A DNA stretch of 64,000 bases from Geobacter sp. (GTDB lineage Bacteria; Desulfobacterota; Desulfuromonadia; Geobacterales; Geobacteraceae). The DNA is taken from NCBI GenBank assembly GCA_003314535.1, contig POSG01000001.1, forward strand, positions 186,001 to 250,000, written 5' to 3'. The translations under genes were made by a program, and so were the position numbers. The notes below the pieces were generated by a model that was not told the DNA's origin, ran no database searches, and worked only from the letters and a program-made list of their open reading frames with translations. Below, piece by piece: positions 1 through 8,207 of this stretch. Each line of letters opens with the position of its first letter. The stretch's first letter is position 1.

Positions 1-359
1 TTGCTGGGGATCAGTTCCGCGGAAAGCCCGAACTGATGCATGGCCGCGATGTGCGTAAACGTGGCCTTCGGCCCGAAAAAGGCCACCTTCATCGGAGCTT
101 CCAGGGCAAGCGAGGCGGAGATTATCTCCCTGAAAACGCTCTTGAGCGCTTCGTTGGGAAACGGCCCGTGATTGCCGGTTGTCAGGCGCTCGTAAATCTC
201 CCGCTCCCTGCTGGGAACATAGAAATCCTTGGCTTCGCCCTGCTTCAGCCTGCCGATCGAGATGACCATCGATGCACGCTGGTTGAGAAGCTCCAGTATC
301 CTGTCGTCTATTTCATCGATTGCATTTCGCAGATCTTTGATTGTATTCTTTTCTGACAA
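1..359 (-). CDS. pheA: Chorismate mutase / prephenate dehydratase (P-protein), N-terminal part
   Basis: This bifunctional enzyme of phenylalanine synthesis converts chorismate to prephenate and then phenylpyruvate. About 119 codons are visible before the gene leaves the window. Residues 5-85 read as an AroQ-type chorismate mutase (IDEIDDRILELLNQRA, then IGRLKQGEAKDFYVPSRE). The prephenate dehydratase domain opens with AFFGPKATFTHIAA. The proposed start is a TTG at 357-359, because an AGGTGA ribosome site lies 6 bases upstream and the reading begins just ahead of the mutase helix. The regulatory ACT domain expected at the C-terminus lies outside the window. Identification is firm; the start codon is an inference. 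Confidence 0.93.
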   Translation of the reverse strand, partial: MSEKNTIKDLRNAIDEIDDRILELLNQRASMVISIGRLKQGEAKDFYVPSREREIYERLTTGNHGPFPNEALKSVFREIISASLALEAPMKVAFFGPKATFTHIAAMHQFGLSAELIPS

Positions 360-405
360 ATCGGAATCACCTGAGAGGGGCTTTCGTGTATGTAGGACGT
401 ATTAA

Positions 406-432
406 TTTATAGTAAATGCCCAGAAAATGCAA
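406..432 (-). promoter_or_regulatory. Possible sigma-70 promoter for pheA
   Basis: On the minus strand TTGCAT (427-432) and TATAAA (406-411) are 15 bases apart, about 45 bases before the TTG start of pheA. The spacing is short, so the assignment is tentative. Confidence 0.35.
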
Positions 433-596
433 TTTATTTTTCCTGCCGCCTCTTATCCGCACAATTCGCGCGAGGGTACCAGACAGAAAGACAAAACACA
501 TGAAACGCCACCAACCATGCGCAGCTCCGTACCGTGGGCATGATACCTTTTACGAATTTCAATTACGCGAAATCATTGTGCAATAAAATTTGTTGC

Positions 597-625
597 TTCC
601 AACCTGCTCCATTGATATGTATAAT
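597..625 (+). promoter_or_regulatory. Possible promoter of the GGDEF-lipoprotein operon
   Basis: TTCCAA (597-602) and a perfect TATAAT (620-625) are 17 bases apart. They lie about 110 bases upstream of the GGDEF start. The -35 element is weak. Confidence 0.45.
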
Positions 626-641
626 ACCCTGTCATAGAGTA

Positions 642-659
642 ATCACCCTTTCGGGTGAT
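642..659 (+). promoter_or_regulatory. Leader hairpin ahead of the GGDEF gene
   Basis: ATCACCC (642-648) pairs perfectly with GGGTGAT (653-659) around a TTTC loop. It would sit in the 5' leader of the downstream mRNA. No U-run follows, so it is not a classical terminator. It does not match the GEMM c-di-GMP riboswitch as I know it. Confidence 0.4.
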
Positions 660-736
660 GATCATGATTCTCAGCAATCCGGTTGTCCGAACCTTCATTC
701 GGGGAACGGCACAGGATTCACCCAAAAGGCACCAGA

Positions 737-2053
737 ATGCCATCATCCTCCCAGAAAAAACGCATCAGCCTGGTCCAAAAGCTCATTATCAGCTATTTCG
801 CTGTAGCTGTGTTCAGCATGGCGGCTACAGGGTTTTCGATTTTCGGACTTCACTCTCTGAACGGGATCGTCCGTGACATCGCCCGCAATGATTTCGGCTT
901 CATGAAATCCGCGGAGGGACTTCGCGAATCCATTTCGGCCCAGGAAAGGAATGCAGCCAAATATTCGGTCCTCAAATCACCCGAGTTCAAGGAATTGTAC
1001 CTTCAGCGAAACCACGAATTCCTCTCCATGATAGACGAGCTGAAAAAGAACAGCTCCGGCGCGCTCCTGGTCAGGCTCGATACTGATTTCAGCGAATTCT
1101 CAAAGAGAGCGGACGATCTTTTCCAAGCGAAAAACAAAGATATCAAGCAACTGAAAAAAGCCGCGGAAAAAGTCAACACTTCCATCGATGCACTGTTCGC
1201 CTCTCGGCAGGTGGTCTTGAACAACAAGCTGAAAAAGGCTGATGAAAAGCGGGAAATGACGGTCAAGTGGACCCTGTTCCTTTCATTCAGCGGTTTCATT
1301 CTCGCCTTTGGCGTCATGGTTCTCTTCATCTACACCATCTCGTCCTCCATAAAGAAACTTAAGCGGGCCACTCATTATATCGCAGAGGGGAATTTCGACT
1401 ACGACCCGCACATACCTTCAGGTGACGAGATCGGTGACCTGGCCAGGGATTTCGTCACAATGGCAGGCCGGCTCAAGGTTTCGGAACAGATGTGCCTCGA
1501 CGCCAGCCCTCTTACCAGGCTGCCAGGCAACATCGCCATCGAGAGAATTCTCACGAAAAAGCTCCAAAAGGGGGAACCCTTTGCCGTGTGCTATGCTGAC
1601 CTTGACAATTTCAAGGCTTACAGCGACCGTTATGGCTACATCCGGGGGAGCGACATGATAAAGATGACCGGTGAAGTGATTTACGAGGTAGTGCAGCGGC
1701 ACACCGACGACAATGCTTTTGTCGGTCATATAGGCGGTGATGATTTCGTCATGATAGTGTCATCCGAAGATGTGGACAGGGTATGCCAAGGCGTAATCGA
1801 CGATTTCACCGTACGGGTGCCTGAATTCTACAATGAAGAAGACCTTGCCCGCGGTTCAATAGAAGGATTCGACCGCTACGGCGTCAAGCGGGTTTTCCCC
1901 CTGATGACAATCTCCATAGCAGTTGTGATGTGTCAGCAGGGCGAATACGATTCGGCGGTCAAGATCGCAAAGACAGCCGCGGAAATCAAAGACTACGCAA
2001 AAGGAGCGGCGGGAAGCAACTACTTCATCGACCGCCGGAAAAGGGCACGATGA
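737..2053 (+). CDS. Membrane HAMP-GGDEF protein, putative diguanylate cyclase
   Basis: The 438-residue protein probably makes the second messenger c-di-GMP in response to a periplasmic signal. It has membrane segments at about 17-39 and 176-201 flanking a helical periplasmic domain, a HAMP linker at about 202-255 and a GGDEF domain from about 283. The active-site loop reads GGDDF (333-337), a conservative variant that may be active. An RHTD sequence sits 8 rather than 5 residues before it, so the usual inhibitory site is probably absent. ATG 737 was chosen over the in-frame ATG 683 because the translation then begins shortly before the first membrane helix. The stop overlaps the next gene (ATGA), implying translational coupling. 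Confidence 0.82.
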   Translation: MPSSSQKKRISLVQKLIISYFAVAVFSMAATGFSIFGLHSLNGIVRDIARNDFGFMKSAEGLRESISAQERNAAKYSVLKSPEFKELYLQRNHEFLSMIDELKKNSSGALLVRLDTDFSEFSKRADDLFQAKNKDIKQLKKAAEKVNTSIDALFASRQVVLNNKLKKADEKREMTVKWTLFLSFSGFILAFGVMVLFIYTISSSIKKLKRATHYIAEGNFDYDPHIPSGDEIGDLARDFVTMAGRLKVSEQMCLDASPLTRLPGNIAIERILTKKLQKGEPFAVCYADLDNFKAYSDRYGYIRGSDMIKMTGEVIYEVVQRHTDDNAFVGHIGGDDFVMIVSSEDVDRVCQGVIDDFTVRVPEFYNEEDLARGSIEGFDRYGVKRVFPLMTISIAVVMCQQGEYDSAVKIAKTAAEIKDYAKGAAGSNYFIDRRKRAR

Positions 2054-2589
2054 GAAAACACCATCTGATCACATGGGCAACCGTATTGTTCCTCTCCGGT
2101 TGCGCCACTATCCAGCAGTCCGACCCGTTCTACCAGCAGCAGAAGAAAAAGCTGGCCCTTGCGCAGATGCTCATAGAGGAAAACAAGATCCCGGCGGCAA
2201 AAGAAGTTCTCTCCTCTCTAACCAAGGAAGCCAAAACAAAGGGAATCACTGATGAAGCTCTTTTCAGGATGGCGCTCCTGGACCTGGAGCCGGGCGAGCA
2301 GAAAATTGCGACGGGCAAAGCAGGACAAGACCTCGACAAGCTTCTTAGCGACTATCCCAAGAGCCAATGGAGAACCCATGCAGCCGCGCTGAAGGGATTG
2401 CTGGACTATTACGACTTGGCGGTAGAAGAAAGAAACAGCCTTGAGCAGAGTATCAAGAGCCTTAGAAACTCTTATTCTTCGCTCAAGAGCATGAACCTGT
2501 CCCTGGCACGGGAGAACAAGGAACTTCGCCAGGGCATAGAAAAGCTGAAGAACCTGGACCTGGAACTGGAGACAAAGAAGAAGAAATAA
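2050..2589 (+). CDS. Small coiled-coil lipoprotein
   Basis: The 179-residue protein has a lipoprotein signal (FLSGC, Cys18). A helical, Lys/Glu-rich region follows, with TPR-like spacing (residues about 30-120) and a C-terminal coiled coil ending in a run of lysines. The start overlaps the stop of the GGDEF gene by 4 bases, so the two are co-expressed and probably act together at the membrane. I cannot assign a biochemical function. It could be a partner of the cyclase's sensory domain or an outer-membrane assembly accessory. A longer in-frame extension starting at 1930 lies inside the GGDEF gene and has no signal peptide at its end, so it was not used. Confidence 0.8.
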   Translation: MRKHHLITWATVLFLSGCATIQQSDPFYQQQKKKLALAQMLIEENKIPAAKEVLSSLTKEAKTKGITDEALFRMALLDLEPGEQKIATGKAGQDLDKLLSDYPKSQWRTHAAALKGLLDYYDLAVEERNSLEQSIKSLRNSYSSLKSMNLSLARENKELRQGIEKLKNLDLELETKKKK

Positions 2590-2596
2590 CCCTCCA

Positions 2597-3898
2597 TCAT
2601 CGGAGCAGGCCCTTCAGGGCCGCATAGAGCCCCGTGGGGGTGGCCTCGAAAACACAGACTCCGGTTTCCAGCTCCTTTTCCACATCCGCTAACGTCACAT
2701 CATCAAGAAACAGCCCGTCCCCTTCCCTGAGCATGACATCGGGAATCATCACCAGCCCGCCAAGATCTGATCCTTTCAGCTGCGCGCAGATATCCTTTCC
2801 CGAAACCAGCCCGGTCACGGTCACCTCGTCTCCGAACAGCGTGTTCCGAATGGGGAGCAACTGCATGTTGACGCCGGTCTTGTTTGATAGTTGCGCAACG
2901 AACCTGCCCAAGTATGCAGATGGGGATTCGCCAGTCACTATGGTCAGGGTCGCCGGTCCCAATCTCTCTGCACCGGCTATAACCGCTTCGCTTTCGGCCT
3001 GAAAAATCGGAATCATACCGACTCCGTTCTCGACCTGCGGCAGGTCACCGTATTCCGAAAGAGGCGGAAAGGCCTTGCCTGCCTTCAGGTAAAACTCGTC
3101 GGCCAGGAAAAGAAACGGCGCGCCAAGCTCCCGGGCAATCGTCATCGAACGTTGCCGCCATTCAGCAACGAATCCGGATGCATACTCCCTGGTTACCGGC
3201 TGCAGACGGGGCAGAGACTTCCGGTGACGGGTAAGACCTACGGGGACCACGGCCAGTGAAGCAACTCCCGGATACATCGCGGCAAGTTCCGCAACCGTTC
3301 TTTCCAGATGAATGCCATCGTTCAGGCCCGGGCAGAGAACGACCTGAGCATGAACCGTAATCCCCCCCTGTATCAACTCCCTGATGATGTCGAGCACAGG
3401 CGGTGCGGCTGGATTTCCGAGCAGTTCCCTCCGAAGTTCAGGCTCGGTTGCATGTACTGAAATGTAAAGGGGCGAAAGGCGCTGATCCAGGATTCTGCGG
3501 ATTCCGCTTTTACTCAATGTGGACAGGGTGACGAAATTGCCGTAAAGAAAAGAGAGCCGGTAATCTTCATCCTTCACGTACAGGGTCCGGCGCAATCCTT
3601 TGGGCAGCTGGTCCACGAAACAGAACAGGCATGCATTCCCGCAGCGCCTGGGCGCCGGCGCACGGAAACGCATCCCGAGGGAAGTCCCTTCTTCCCGGAT
3701 CGCCTCAATCTCCCATATCTCGCCGGATGACTTCAGCACTTCCAGGAGCAGTTCCCCTTCACCGGCATGGAACCAGAAATCTATGACATCCCGCATCCTG
3801 TGGCCGTTGATTGCCAGGAGCCTGTCGCCAGGTCCGAGACCTGCCTCGTCCGCCAGGCTGCCCGTCTCTATTGCCTCTATGAACAGTCCTTTGCTCAT
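2597..3898 (-). CDS. DUF512 radical-SAM protein with N-terminal PDZ-like domain
   Basis: The 433-residue protein begins with a PDZ-like module (residues about 3-60: AGLGPGDRLLAINGHRMRD). A radical-SAM cluster motif CX3CX2C follows (C86, C90, C93, in CGNACLFC), and the C-terminal half is of the DUF512 type. Proteins of this family are predicted iron-sulfur enzymes; the reaction is not established. The start at 3898 overlaps the stop of the AI-2E permease gene (ATGA), so it is the last gene of the mutL-miaA-hfq-permease string. The open frame extends upstream to 4123, but that extension is read inside the permease gene and lacks family similarity. Confidence 0.88.
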   Translation of the reverse strand: MSKGLFIEAIETGSLADEAGLGPGDRLLAINGHRMRDVIDFWFHAGEGELLLEVLKSSGEIWEIEAIREEGTSLGMRFRAPAPRRCGNACLFCFVDQLPKGLRRTLYVKDEDYRLSFLYGNFVTLSTLSKSGIRRILDQRLSPLYISVHATEPELRRELLGNPAAPPVLDIIRELIQGGITVHAQVVLCPGLNDGIHLERTVAELAAMYPGVASLAVVPVGLTRHRKSLPRLQPVTREYASGFVAEWRQRSMTIARELGAPFLFLADEFYLKAGKAFPPLSEYGDLPQVENGVGMIPIFQAESEAVIAGAERLGPATLTIVTGESPSAYLGRFVAQLSNKTGVNMQLLPIRNTLFGDEVTVTGLVSGKDICAQLKGSDLGGLVMIPDVMLREGDGLFLDDVTLADVEKELETGVCVFEATPTGLYAALKGLLR

Positions 3899-5022
3899 TT
3901 GCCGGAAAAGAACGGGGTGGTACGGTAGTAGCCGAGATACGACGACATGAAAACCTTGAGGACCGCGGTTGCAGGCACGGCGAGGAGCATCCCGACAATC
4001 CCGAAGAGCTGACCCGCAACGAGCAGCGCGATGATTGTCACAACCGGATGGAGTCCTACGCGGTCGCCTACGATCTTGGGCGTGATCACCGCGCCTTCCA
4101 GGGCCTGGACCAGGGCAAACCATCCCAGGCAGAGGAAAGGGTGGAGGATATCGTGGAATTTAAGAGCAGCCATGGTCATTGAAAACACGATTCCGAACAT
4201 CGTCCCCAGGTAGGGGATTATGAACAGAATTCCCGAAAGCGTTCCTATGACGATTGCCAGATCGATCCCGATAACCAGGAGACCTGCACTGTAAAGAACG
4301 GCCAGCACGGCACAAACCGTCAACTGCCCCCGGACGAAGCCGGACAGTATTTCACGTATCTCGCCCGCCTTGGCAAGAAGGACGGGACGGTGCCTCTCCG
4401 GCACCGCTTCGATGATTACGGCATGGATCTTGGGCATGTCCTTGAGGAAATAATATAGATAGAGGGGAAGCACCACGTAGCCCAGTATCGAGAGGATGAA
4501 TGCAAGTGTCGAAGTGACGGCCTGCTTCAGGTAGGAGAACGTTTCTCGCGCCACGTCGAAAGAGACTCCGCGCAACTGCTCCAGGAGTGACTGCAATTGC
4601 CGGTACGCTTTCTCAGAGGTTTCTATGCCCAGGTAGTGCTTTACCCCCTCGGGAATCATGCCGTACAGGCGGCCGGCATATTCGGGAAGATTGATCTCCA
4701 CGCTCTTGAATTCATCTGCAATGGAGGAAACGAAAAAAAAGCCCGCAAGGATTGTGAGCAGCAAAACCGCCATGATGACCGACAGCACGGCCACTGTCCT
4801 GCCGAAGCCTCGCCGCTGCAAACAACTGACCAGGGGATCAAACAGAAAGGCCAAGGCGAACGCCACTGTAACGGGCAGCAGGATCTTGCCCGAACTGTAA
4901 AGAATTATCCCGGAAATAACCACAATGATAATGGTGACAGCCGGGAAAACCCATTTTTTGTTAAGCATTGTATTTCTATCCGAAGAGATGAATTGAAAAG
5001 GGGGAAAGCGGAGCGGCGCCAT
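3895..5022 (-). CDS. AI-2E family (PerM-like) membrane transporter
   Basis: The inner-membrane protein has about eight hydrophobic segments in the arrangement of the PerM/TqsA family: an N-terminal pair near residues 25-70, a long soluble region, then a dense C-terminal bundle. Some members export autoinducer-2 and others act as ion exporters, so the substrate here is unknown. Two starts compete. ATG 5022 has a GGGAGG site but adds 18 polar residues. ATG 4968 begins directly at the first helix (MLNKKWVF) with a poor ribosome site. The longer frame is given. It follows hfq by about 37 bases, and a hairpin overlaps this interval. Confidence 0.85.
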   Translation of the reverse strand: MAPLRFPPFQFISSDRNTMLNKKWVFPAVTIIIVVISGIILYSSGKILLPVTVAFALAFLFDPLVSCLQRRGFGRTVAVLSVIMAVLLLTILAGFFFVSSIADEFKSVEINLPEYAGRLYGMIPEGVKHYLGIETSEKAYRQLQSLLEQLRGVSFDVARETFSYLKQAVTSTLAFILSILGYVVLPLYLYYFLKDMPKIHAVIIEAVPERHRPVLLAKAGEIREILSGFVRGQLTVCAVLAVLYSAGLLVIGIDLAIVIGTLSGILFIIPYLGTMFGIVFSMTMAALKFHDILHPFLCLGWFALVQALEGAVITPKIVGDRVGLHPVVTIIALLVAGQLFGIVGMLLAVPATAVLKVFMSSYLGYYRTTPFFSGK

Positions 5023-5048
5023 GCACGCCTCCCTGCCTCCCCCCTTTT
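4996..5048 (-). promoter_or_regulatory. Long-loop hairpin between hfq and the permease gene
   Basis: On the minus strand AAAAGGGGG (5040-5048) pairs perfectly with CCCCCTTTT (4996-5004) around 35 bases. The loop contains the upstream candidate start of the permease and its GGGAGG site. The structure could attenuate readthrough from hfq or hide that start. The pairing is seen; the role is inferred. Confidence 0.4.
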
Positions 5049-5059
5049 GGGTTCAAAAT

Positions 5060-5284
5060 CTACTGGTGCAGCTTGAAGCTTCCGTCAACCGACGTGATGT
5101 AAGCTATTGCATGCTTGTAAATGAGGATATCCCCCTTGACTTCCAGCAGAACGGAAAAATTGTCAAAGGATTTGATGTGACCTTCCATTTTTTCCCCTGA
5201 CATGAGGTAGACAACAACCTTTACTCTTTCCTTGCGTGACTGATTCAGGTACTGATCCTGGATATTGAATGGTGCCTTGGCCAT
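5060..5284 (-). CDS. hfq: RNA chaperone Hfq
   Basis: The 74-residue Sm-like protein forms a ring hexamer that pairs small RNAs with mRNAs. The sequence matches Hfq throughout: an N-terminal helix (NIQDQYLNQSRKERV), Sm1 (VVYLMSGEKMEGHIKSFDNF) and Sm2 with the signature YKHAI. It lacks the long acidic C-terminal tail of enterobacterial Hfq, as is usual outside that group. It lies directly downstream of miaA, an arrangement also conserved in E. coli. A spacing of only 11 bases indicates co-transcription. Confidence 0.97.
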   Translation of the reverse strand: MAKAPFNIQDQYLNQSRKERVKVVVYLMSGEKMEGHIKSFDNFSVLLEVKGDILIYKHAIAYITSVDGSFKLHQ

Positions 5285-5295
5285 ACCCCTCTCCT

Positions 5296-6219
5296 TTAAT
5301 AAAAAAAATCATTTACATTTTCGATTATCATACCAACATTCACCGGATATTCAATCCAATTAATTTCCCTGTCCTGATTGAACCATGTCAACTGTCTCTT
5401 GGCATACCTGCGGGTGTCCCGCTTGATGAGTTCGATGGCCCCATCCAGCGAATACTCCCCGGCGAGGAATGAGCAAATCTGGCGATAGCCGAGTGACCGC
5501 ATGGGCTTCAGCATGGGGCCGTAGCCTGAAGAGAGGAGGCTCTTCACTTCCTCCACAAGGCCATTACCTATCATCCATTCGACCCGCTTGTCAATATTTG
5601 CGTAAAGCTCGGCTCGGTCCGGAGCCAGGCCGAGCTTCATGCAACTGTAGCTGCTGGTCGCAAAACGGTGCTCGCCGTGCAGTTCCGACAGCGGTCTGCC
5701 TGTGATCCTGAATACCTCGAGCGCCCTGATAACACGCAGCCGGTCGTTGGGATGGAGCCGCCGGGCCGTATGCGGGTCAACCAGCGCAAGTCTTCTATGC
5801 AGCTCTTCATTGCCTTCGGCTTCAGCCTGACGTTTCAGTTCGTCGCGAATGGTCCGGTCGCTGCCGGGGGATTCAGCCAGGCCCCGCGTCAAAGCCTTGA
5901 TATAAAGACCGGTGCCTCCGGATAGGATGGCTCTCTTGCCGCGCCCATGGATCCCGGCAATGGTCCTGCGCGCTTCCCTGCGAAAATCGGCCGCGGTAAA
6001 AGGCTCATCAGGGTCGACTATATCCAGGAGGTGATGTGGGACCTTTCCTCTCAACTCGGGTGAAGGCTTTGCAGAACCAATGTCCATGCGCCGGTATACC
6101 TGCATGGAGTCCGCATTGACGATTTCGCCGTCGACCTGTTCCGCGATCCTCACCGCAAGGTCGGTTTTGCCCGATGCCGTGGGGCCGACGACTATGAGTA
6201 TTTTCCCGTCGGGGTTCAT
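5296..6219 (-). CDS. miaA: tRNA dimethylallyltransferase MiaA
   Basis: The enzyme adds a dimethylallyl group to adenosine 37 of tRNAs reading UNN codons. The 307-residue protein starts with a P-loop (GPTASGKTDLAVRIA) and continues with DSMQVYRRMDIGSAKPS and GGTGLYIKAL, all diagnostic. The ATG at 6219 is preceded by a GGAAGAG ribosome site. The longer open frame up to 6327 runs into mutL and was rejected. It lies 10 bases after mutL and 11 bases before hfq, matching the classic mutL-miaA-hfq superoperon. Confidence 0.97.
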   Translation of the reverse strand: MNPDGKILIVVGPTASGKTDLAVRIAEQVDGEIVNADSMQVYRRMDIGSAKPSPELRGKVPHHLLDIVDPDEPFTAADFRREARRTIAGIHGRGKRAILSGGTGLYIKALTRGLAESPGSDRTIRDELKRQAEAEGNEELHRRLALVDPHTARRLHPNDRLRVIRALEVFRITGRPLSELHGEHRFATSSYSCMKLGLAPDRAELYANIDKRVEWMIGNGLVEEVKSLLSSGYGPMLKPMRSLGYRQICSFLAGEYSLDGAIELIKRDTRRYAKRQLTWFNQDREINWIEYPVNVGMIIENVNDFFY

Positions 6220-6229
6220 CTCTTCCAAT

Positions 6230-8017
6230 TCACAGCCTTTTGAACATTTTTTCAACATCGGGACGGGTGATGGTCCGGTAAACCGGTCTTCCGTGAGGAC
6301 AGTTGCTCGCAAAAGGCACCGAATCAAGACTGGCCAGCAAAGCGTTTATCTCGTTTCCGGAAAGGCTGCTCCGGCCACGGATCACGCTGTGGCAGGCGAT
6401 CCTCACCAGCAGGTCCTCCTGCAGAACGTCAAGCGTGCGGCTTTTTCCAAATGAAGCAACTTCCTCGATGATATCCCGCAACGCCTGCATATACGGTCCG
6501 GAGGCCAGGATACGCGGTACAGCATTCAGCACCTTCGCCGTGCCGCCGAAATCGTCGAGGTGAAAACCCAGCTTGCGAAGCATCGGCATGTGTGCGTCCA
6601 CGACCGACGCCTCACCATGGGTGAACTCCACCACCTCCGGGAAAAGCACTCCCTGGGACTCCACCTCTCCGGCCGAGAAATCCATCCGCAGGCGCTCGAA
6701 GGCAACACGTTCATGGGCTGCGTGCTGATCGATGATCAACAGGTCATCACCGCCCTGGCAAATCAGATATGCTCCCAGGTACTGTCCTATCACCCGCAGG
6801 CTTGAGAAAAAACCTTCCGTTTCCAAAGGCTTTGCCTCTTCCACGGCTTGGGGTGCAAACTTCGATGGAACATCTACCGGGAGCCCCACCTGTTCCGCGA
6901 CGCGCACATCCCCGAACGTATCATACACGAACGGGGTTTCCTTGACGCTAATGGCAGAAGACTCCGCCGTCAAACCCTGTTCGGCGTGAGAATACGATAC
7001 AGCTTTGATTGCCGGTTTTGCCATCCAGGGTGTAGAACCAAGATGCTTTTCCAGTGCCGAAGCAATGAAATCATGAACCAGGCTCTGGTTCCTGAAGCGG
7101 ACCTCATGCTTGGTCGGGTGAACATTCACGTCCACATCTTCCACCGGCGTATTCAGGAAGAGTATTGCCACCGGATAGCGGCCCCGCTCCAGAAGCTGCC
7201 GGTATGACTGCATAATCGCGTGCTGTATCAGGCGGTCTCTCACAAAACGGCCATTGACAAAGGTATACAGGTGGGAAGAGGATGAGCGGTTGGAATCGGG
7301 CTTTCCTGCCAAACCTTTCAGGGAAAGCTCCTCCCCCGTGCATTCCAGCGGATAGAGCCCAGCGGAAATGCTCCGCCCGAGCAAAGCGGCCACCCTGTCC
7401 TCCAGAGCGCCGTTCAGCGCGCGGAAGACCGTCCTGCCGTCGTTCACATAGGTGAATCGGACATCGGGCCTGGAAAGGGCCAGCCTGGTCAACTGGTCCC
7501 CCACGTGCCCCGCCTCGGTTTCGTTGCTCTTGAGGAATTTCAGCCTGGCAGGAGTGTTGAAAAAGAGGTTTCGGACCTCGATGATCGTGCCTTCGGCCAT
7601 CCCCCTGGCCTTCACATCCCTGATACGCCCGCCCTCGCCATAGATTTCGGTACCTTCGATGCACCCCTGTTCCCGTGTCGCCAGGACCCAGCGGGAAACG
7701 GACGCGATCGACGGCAGCGCCTCTCCTCTGAAACCGAGGGTGGATATGAACCCGAGGTCGTCATCCGATGAAATCTTGCTCGTAGCGTGCCGTTCCAGGG
7801 CCAGGAGAGCATCCTCGCGCGACATGCCACAGCCGTTGTCGCTCACCTTGATGAGACGTTTACCTCCGGACTCGATCTCCACCACGATCTCGCTTGCCCC
7901 CGCATCAATGCAATTCTCCACCAACTCCTTGACCACGGAAGCAGGTCGCTCCACCACTTCGCCGGCCGAAATCTTGTTGGTCAGGTTTTCCGGAAGTATT
8001 TTTATCCGTGTCGACAT
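6230..8017 (-). CDS. mutL: DNA mismatch repair protein MutL (endonuclease type)
   Basis: The 595-residue MutL couples MutS recognition of mismatches to strand removal. The N-terminal GHKL ATPase shows ELVENCIDAGA, DNGCGM and GFRGEAL. The C-terminal domain carries the metal-binding nicking motif DQHA-X2-E-X4-E (from residue 430) and a CPHGRP motif, so this MutL is predicted to nick DNA itself, as in bacteria without MutH. ATG 8017 has an AGGGGC site and begins at the conserved RIKILPENLTNKISAGEVVERP region. The open frame extends 37 codons further upstream without support. Confidence 0.96.
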   Translation of the reverse strand: MSTRIKILPENLTNKISAGEVVERPASVVKELVENCIDAGASEIVVEIESGGKRLIKVSDNGCGMSREDALLALERHATSKISSDDDLGFISTLGFRGEALPSIASVSRWVLATREQGCIEGTEIYGEGGRIRDVKARGMAEGTIIEVRNLFFNTPARLKFLKSNETEAGHVGDQLTRLALSRPDVRFTYVNDGRTVFRALNGALEDRVAALLGRSISAGLYPLECTGEELSLKGLAGKPDSNRSSSSHLYTFVNGRFVRDRLIQHAIMQSYRQLLERGRYPVAILFLNTPVEDVDVNVHPTKHEVRFRNQSLVHDFIASALEKHLGSTPWMAKPAIKAVSYSHAEQGLTAESSAISVKETPFVYDTFGDVRVAEQVGLPVDVPSKFAPQAVEEAKPLETEGFFSSLRVIGQYLGAYLICQGGDDLLIIDQHAAHERVAFERLRMDFSAGEVESQGVLFPEVVEFTHGEASVVDAHMPMLRKLGFHLDDFGGTAKVLNAVPRILASGPYMQALRDIIEEVASFGKSRTLDVLQEDLLVRIACHSVIRGRSSLSGNEINALLASLDSVPFASNCPHGRPVYRTITRPDVEKMFKRL

Positions 8018-8076
8018 GCGTGCCCCTGCTTTCTGCTGAACTGCAGAGACAAGCATACCGCAGGCGCGGGCGGATT

Positions 8077-8154
8077 GTAAAGCATTGACGGAAATCAACT
8101 GCCGCAGCATCTTTTCATTTAATTTCAAACCAGCTTTTTTGCGTCAATGCTTAC
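8077..8154. repeat. Inverted repeat between vgrG and mutL
   Basis: GTAAAGCATTGACG (8077-8090) is complementary to CGTCAATGCTTAC (8142-8154) apart from one bulged A. The loop is about 51 bases and contains a T6 run. It lies just upstream of mutL and downstream of vgrG. It could end vgrG transcription or control mutL, or it may be a footprint of an insertion. Confidence 0.45.
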
Positions 8155-8207
8155 ATAGTCTACCGACGTTTCAACATTATTCTCGATATCGTTTTCAAGA
8201 TGTGCTC

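Larger units (their letters stand above)
360..736. other. Intergenic region between divergent pheA and the GGDEF gene
   Basis: These 377 bases carry outward promoter-like elements and a hairpin, listed separately. Several short open frames occur here, but none has a ribosome site or recognisable composition, so I see no gene. Confidence 0.6.
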
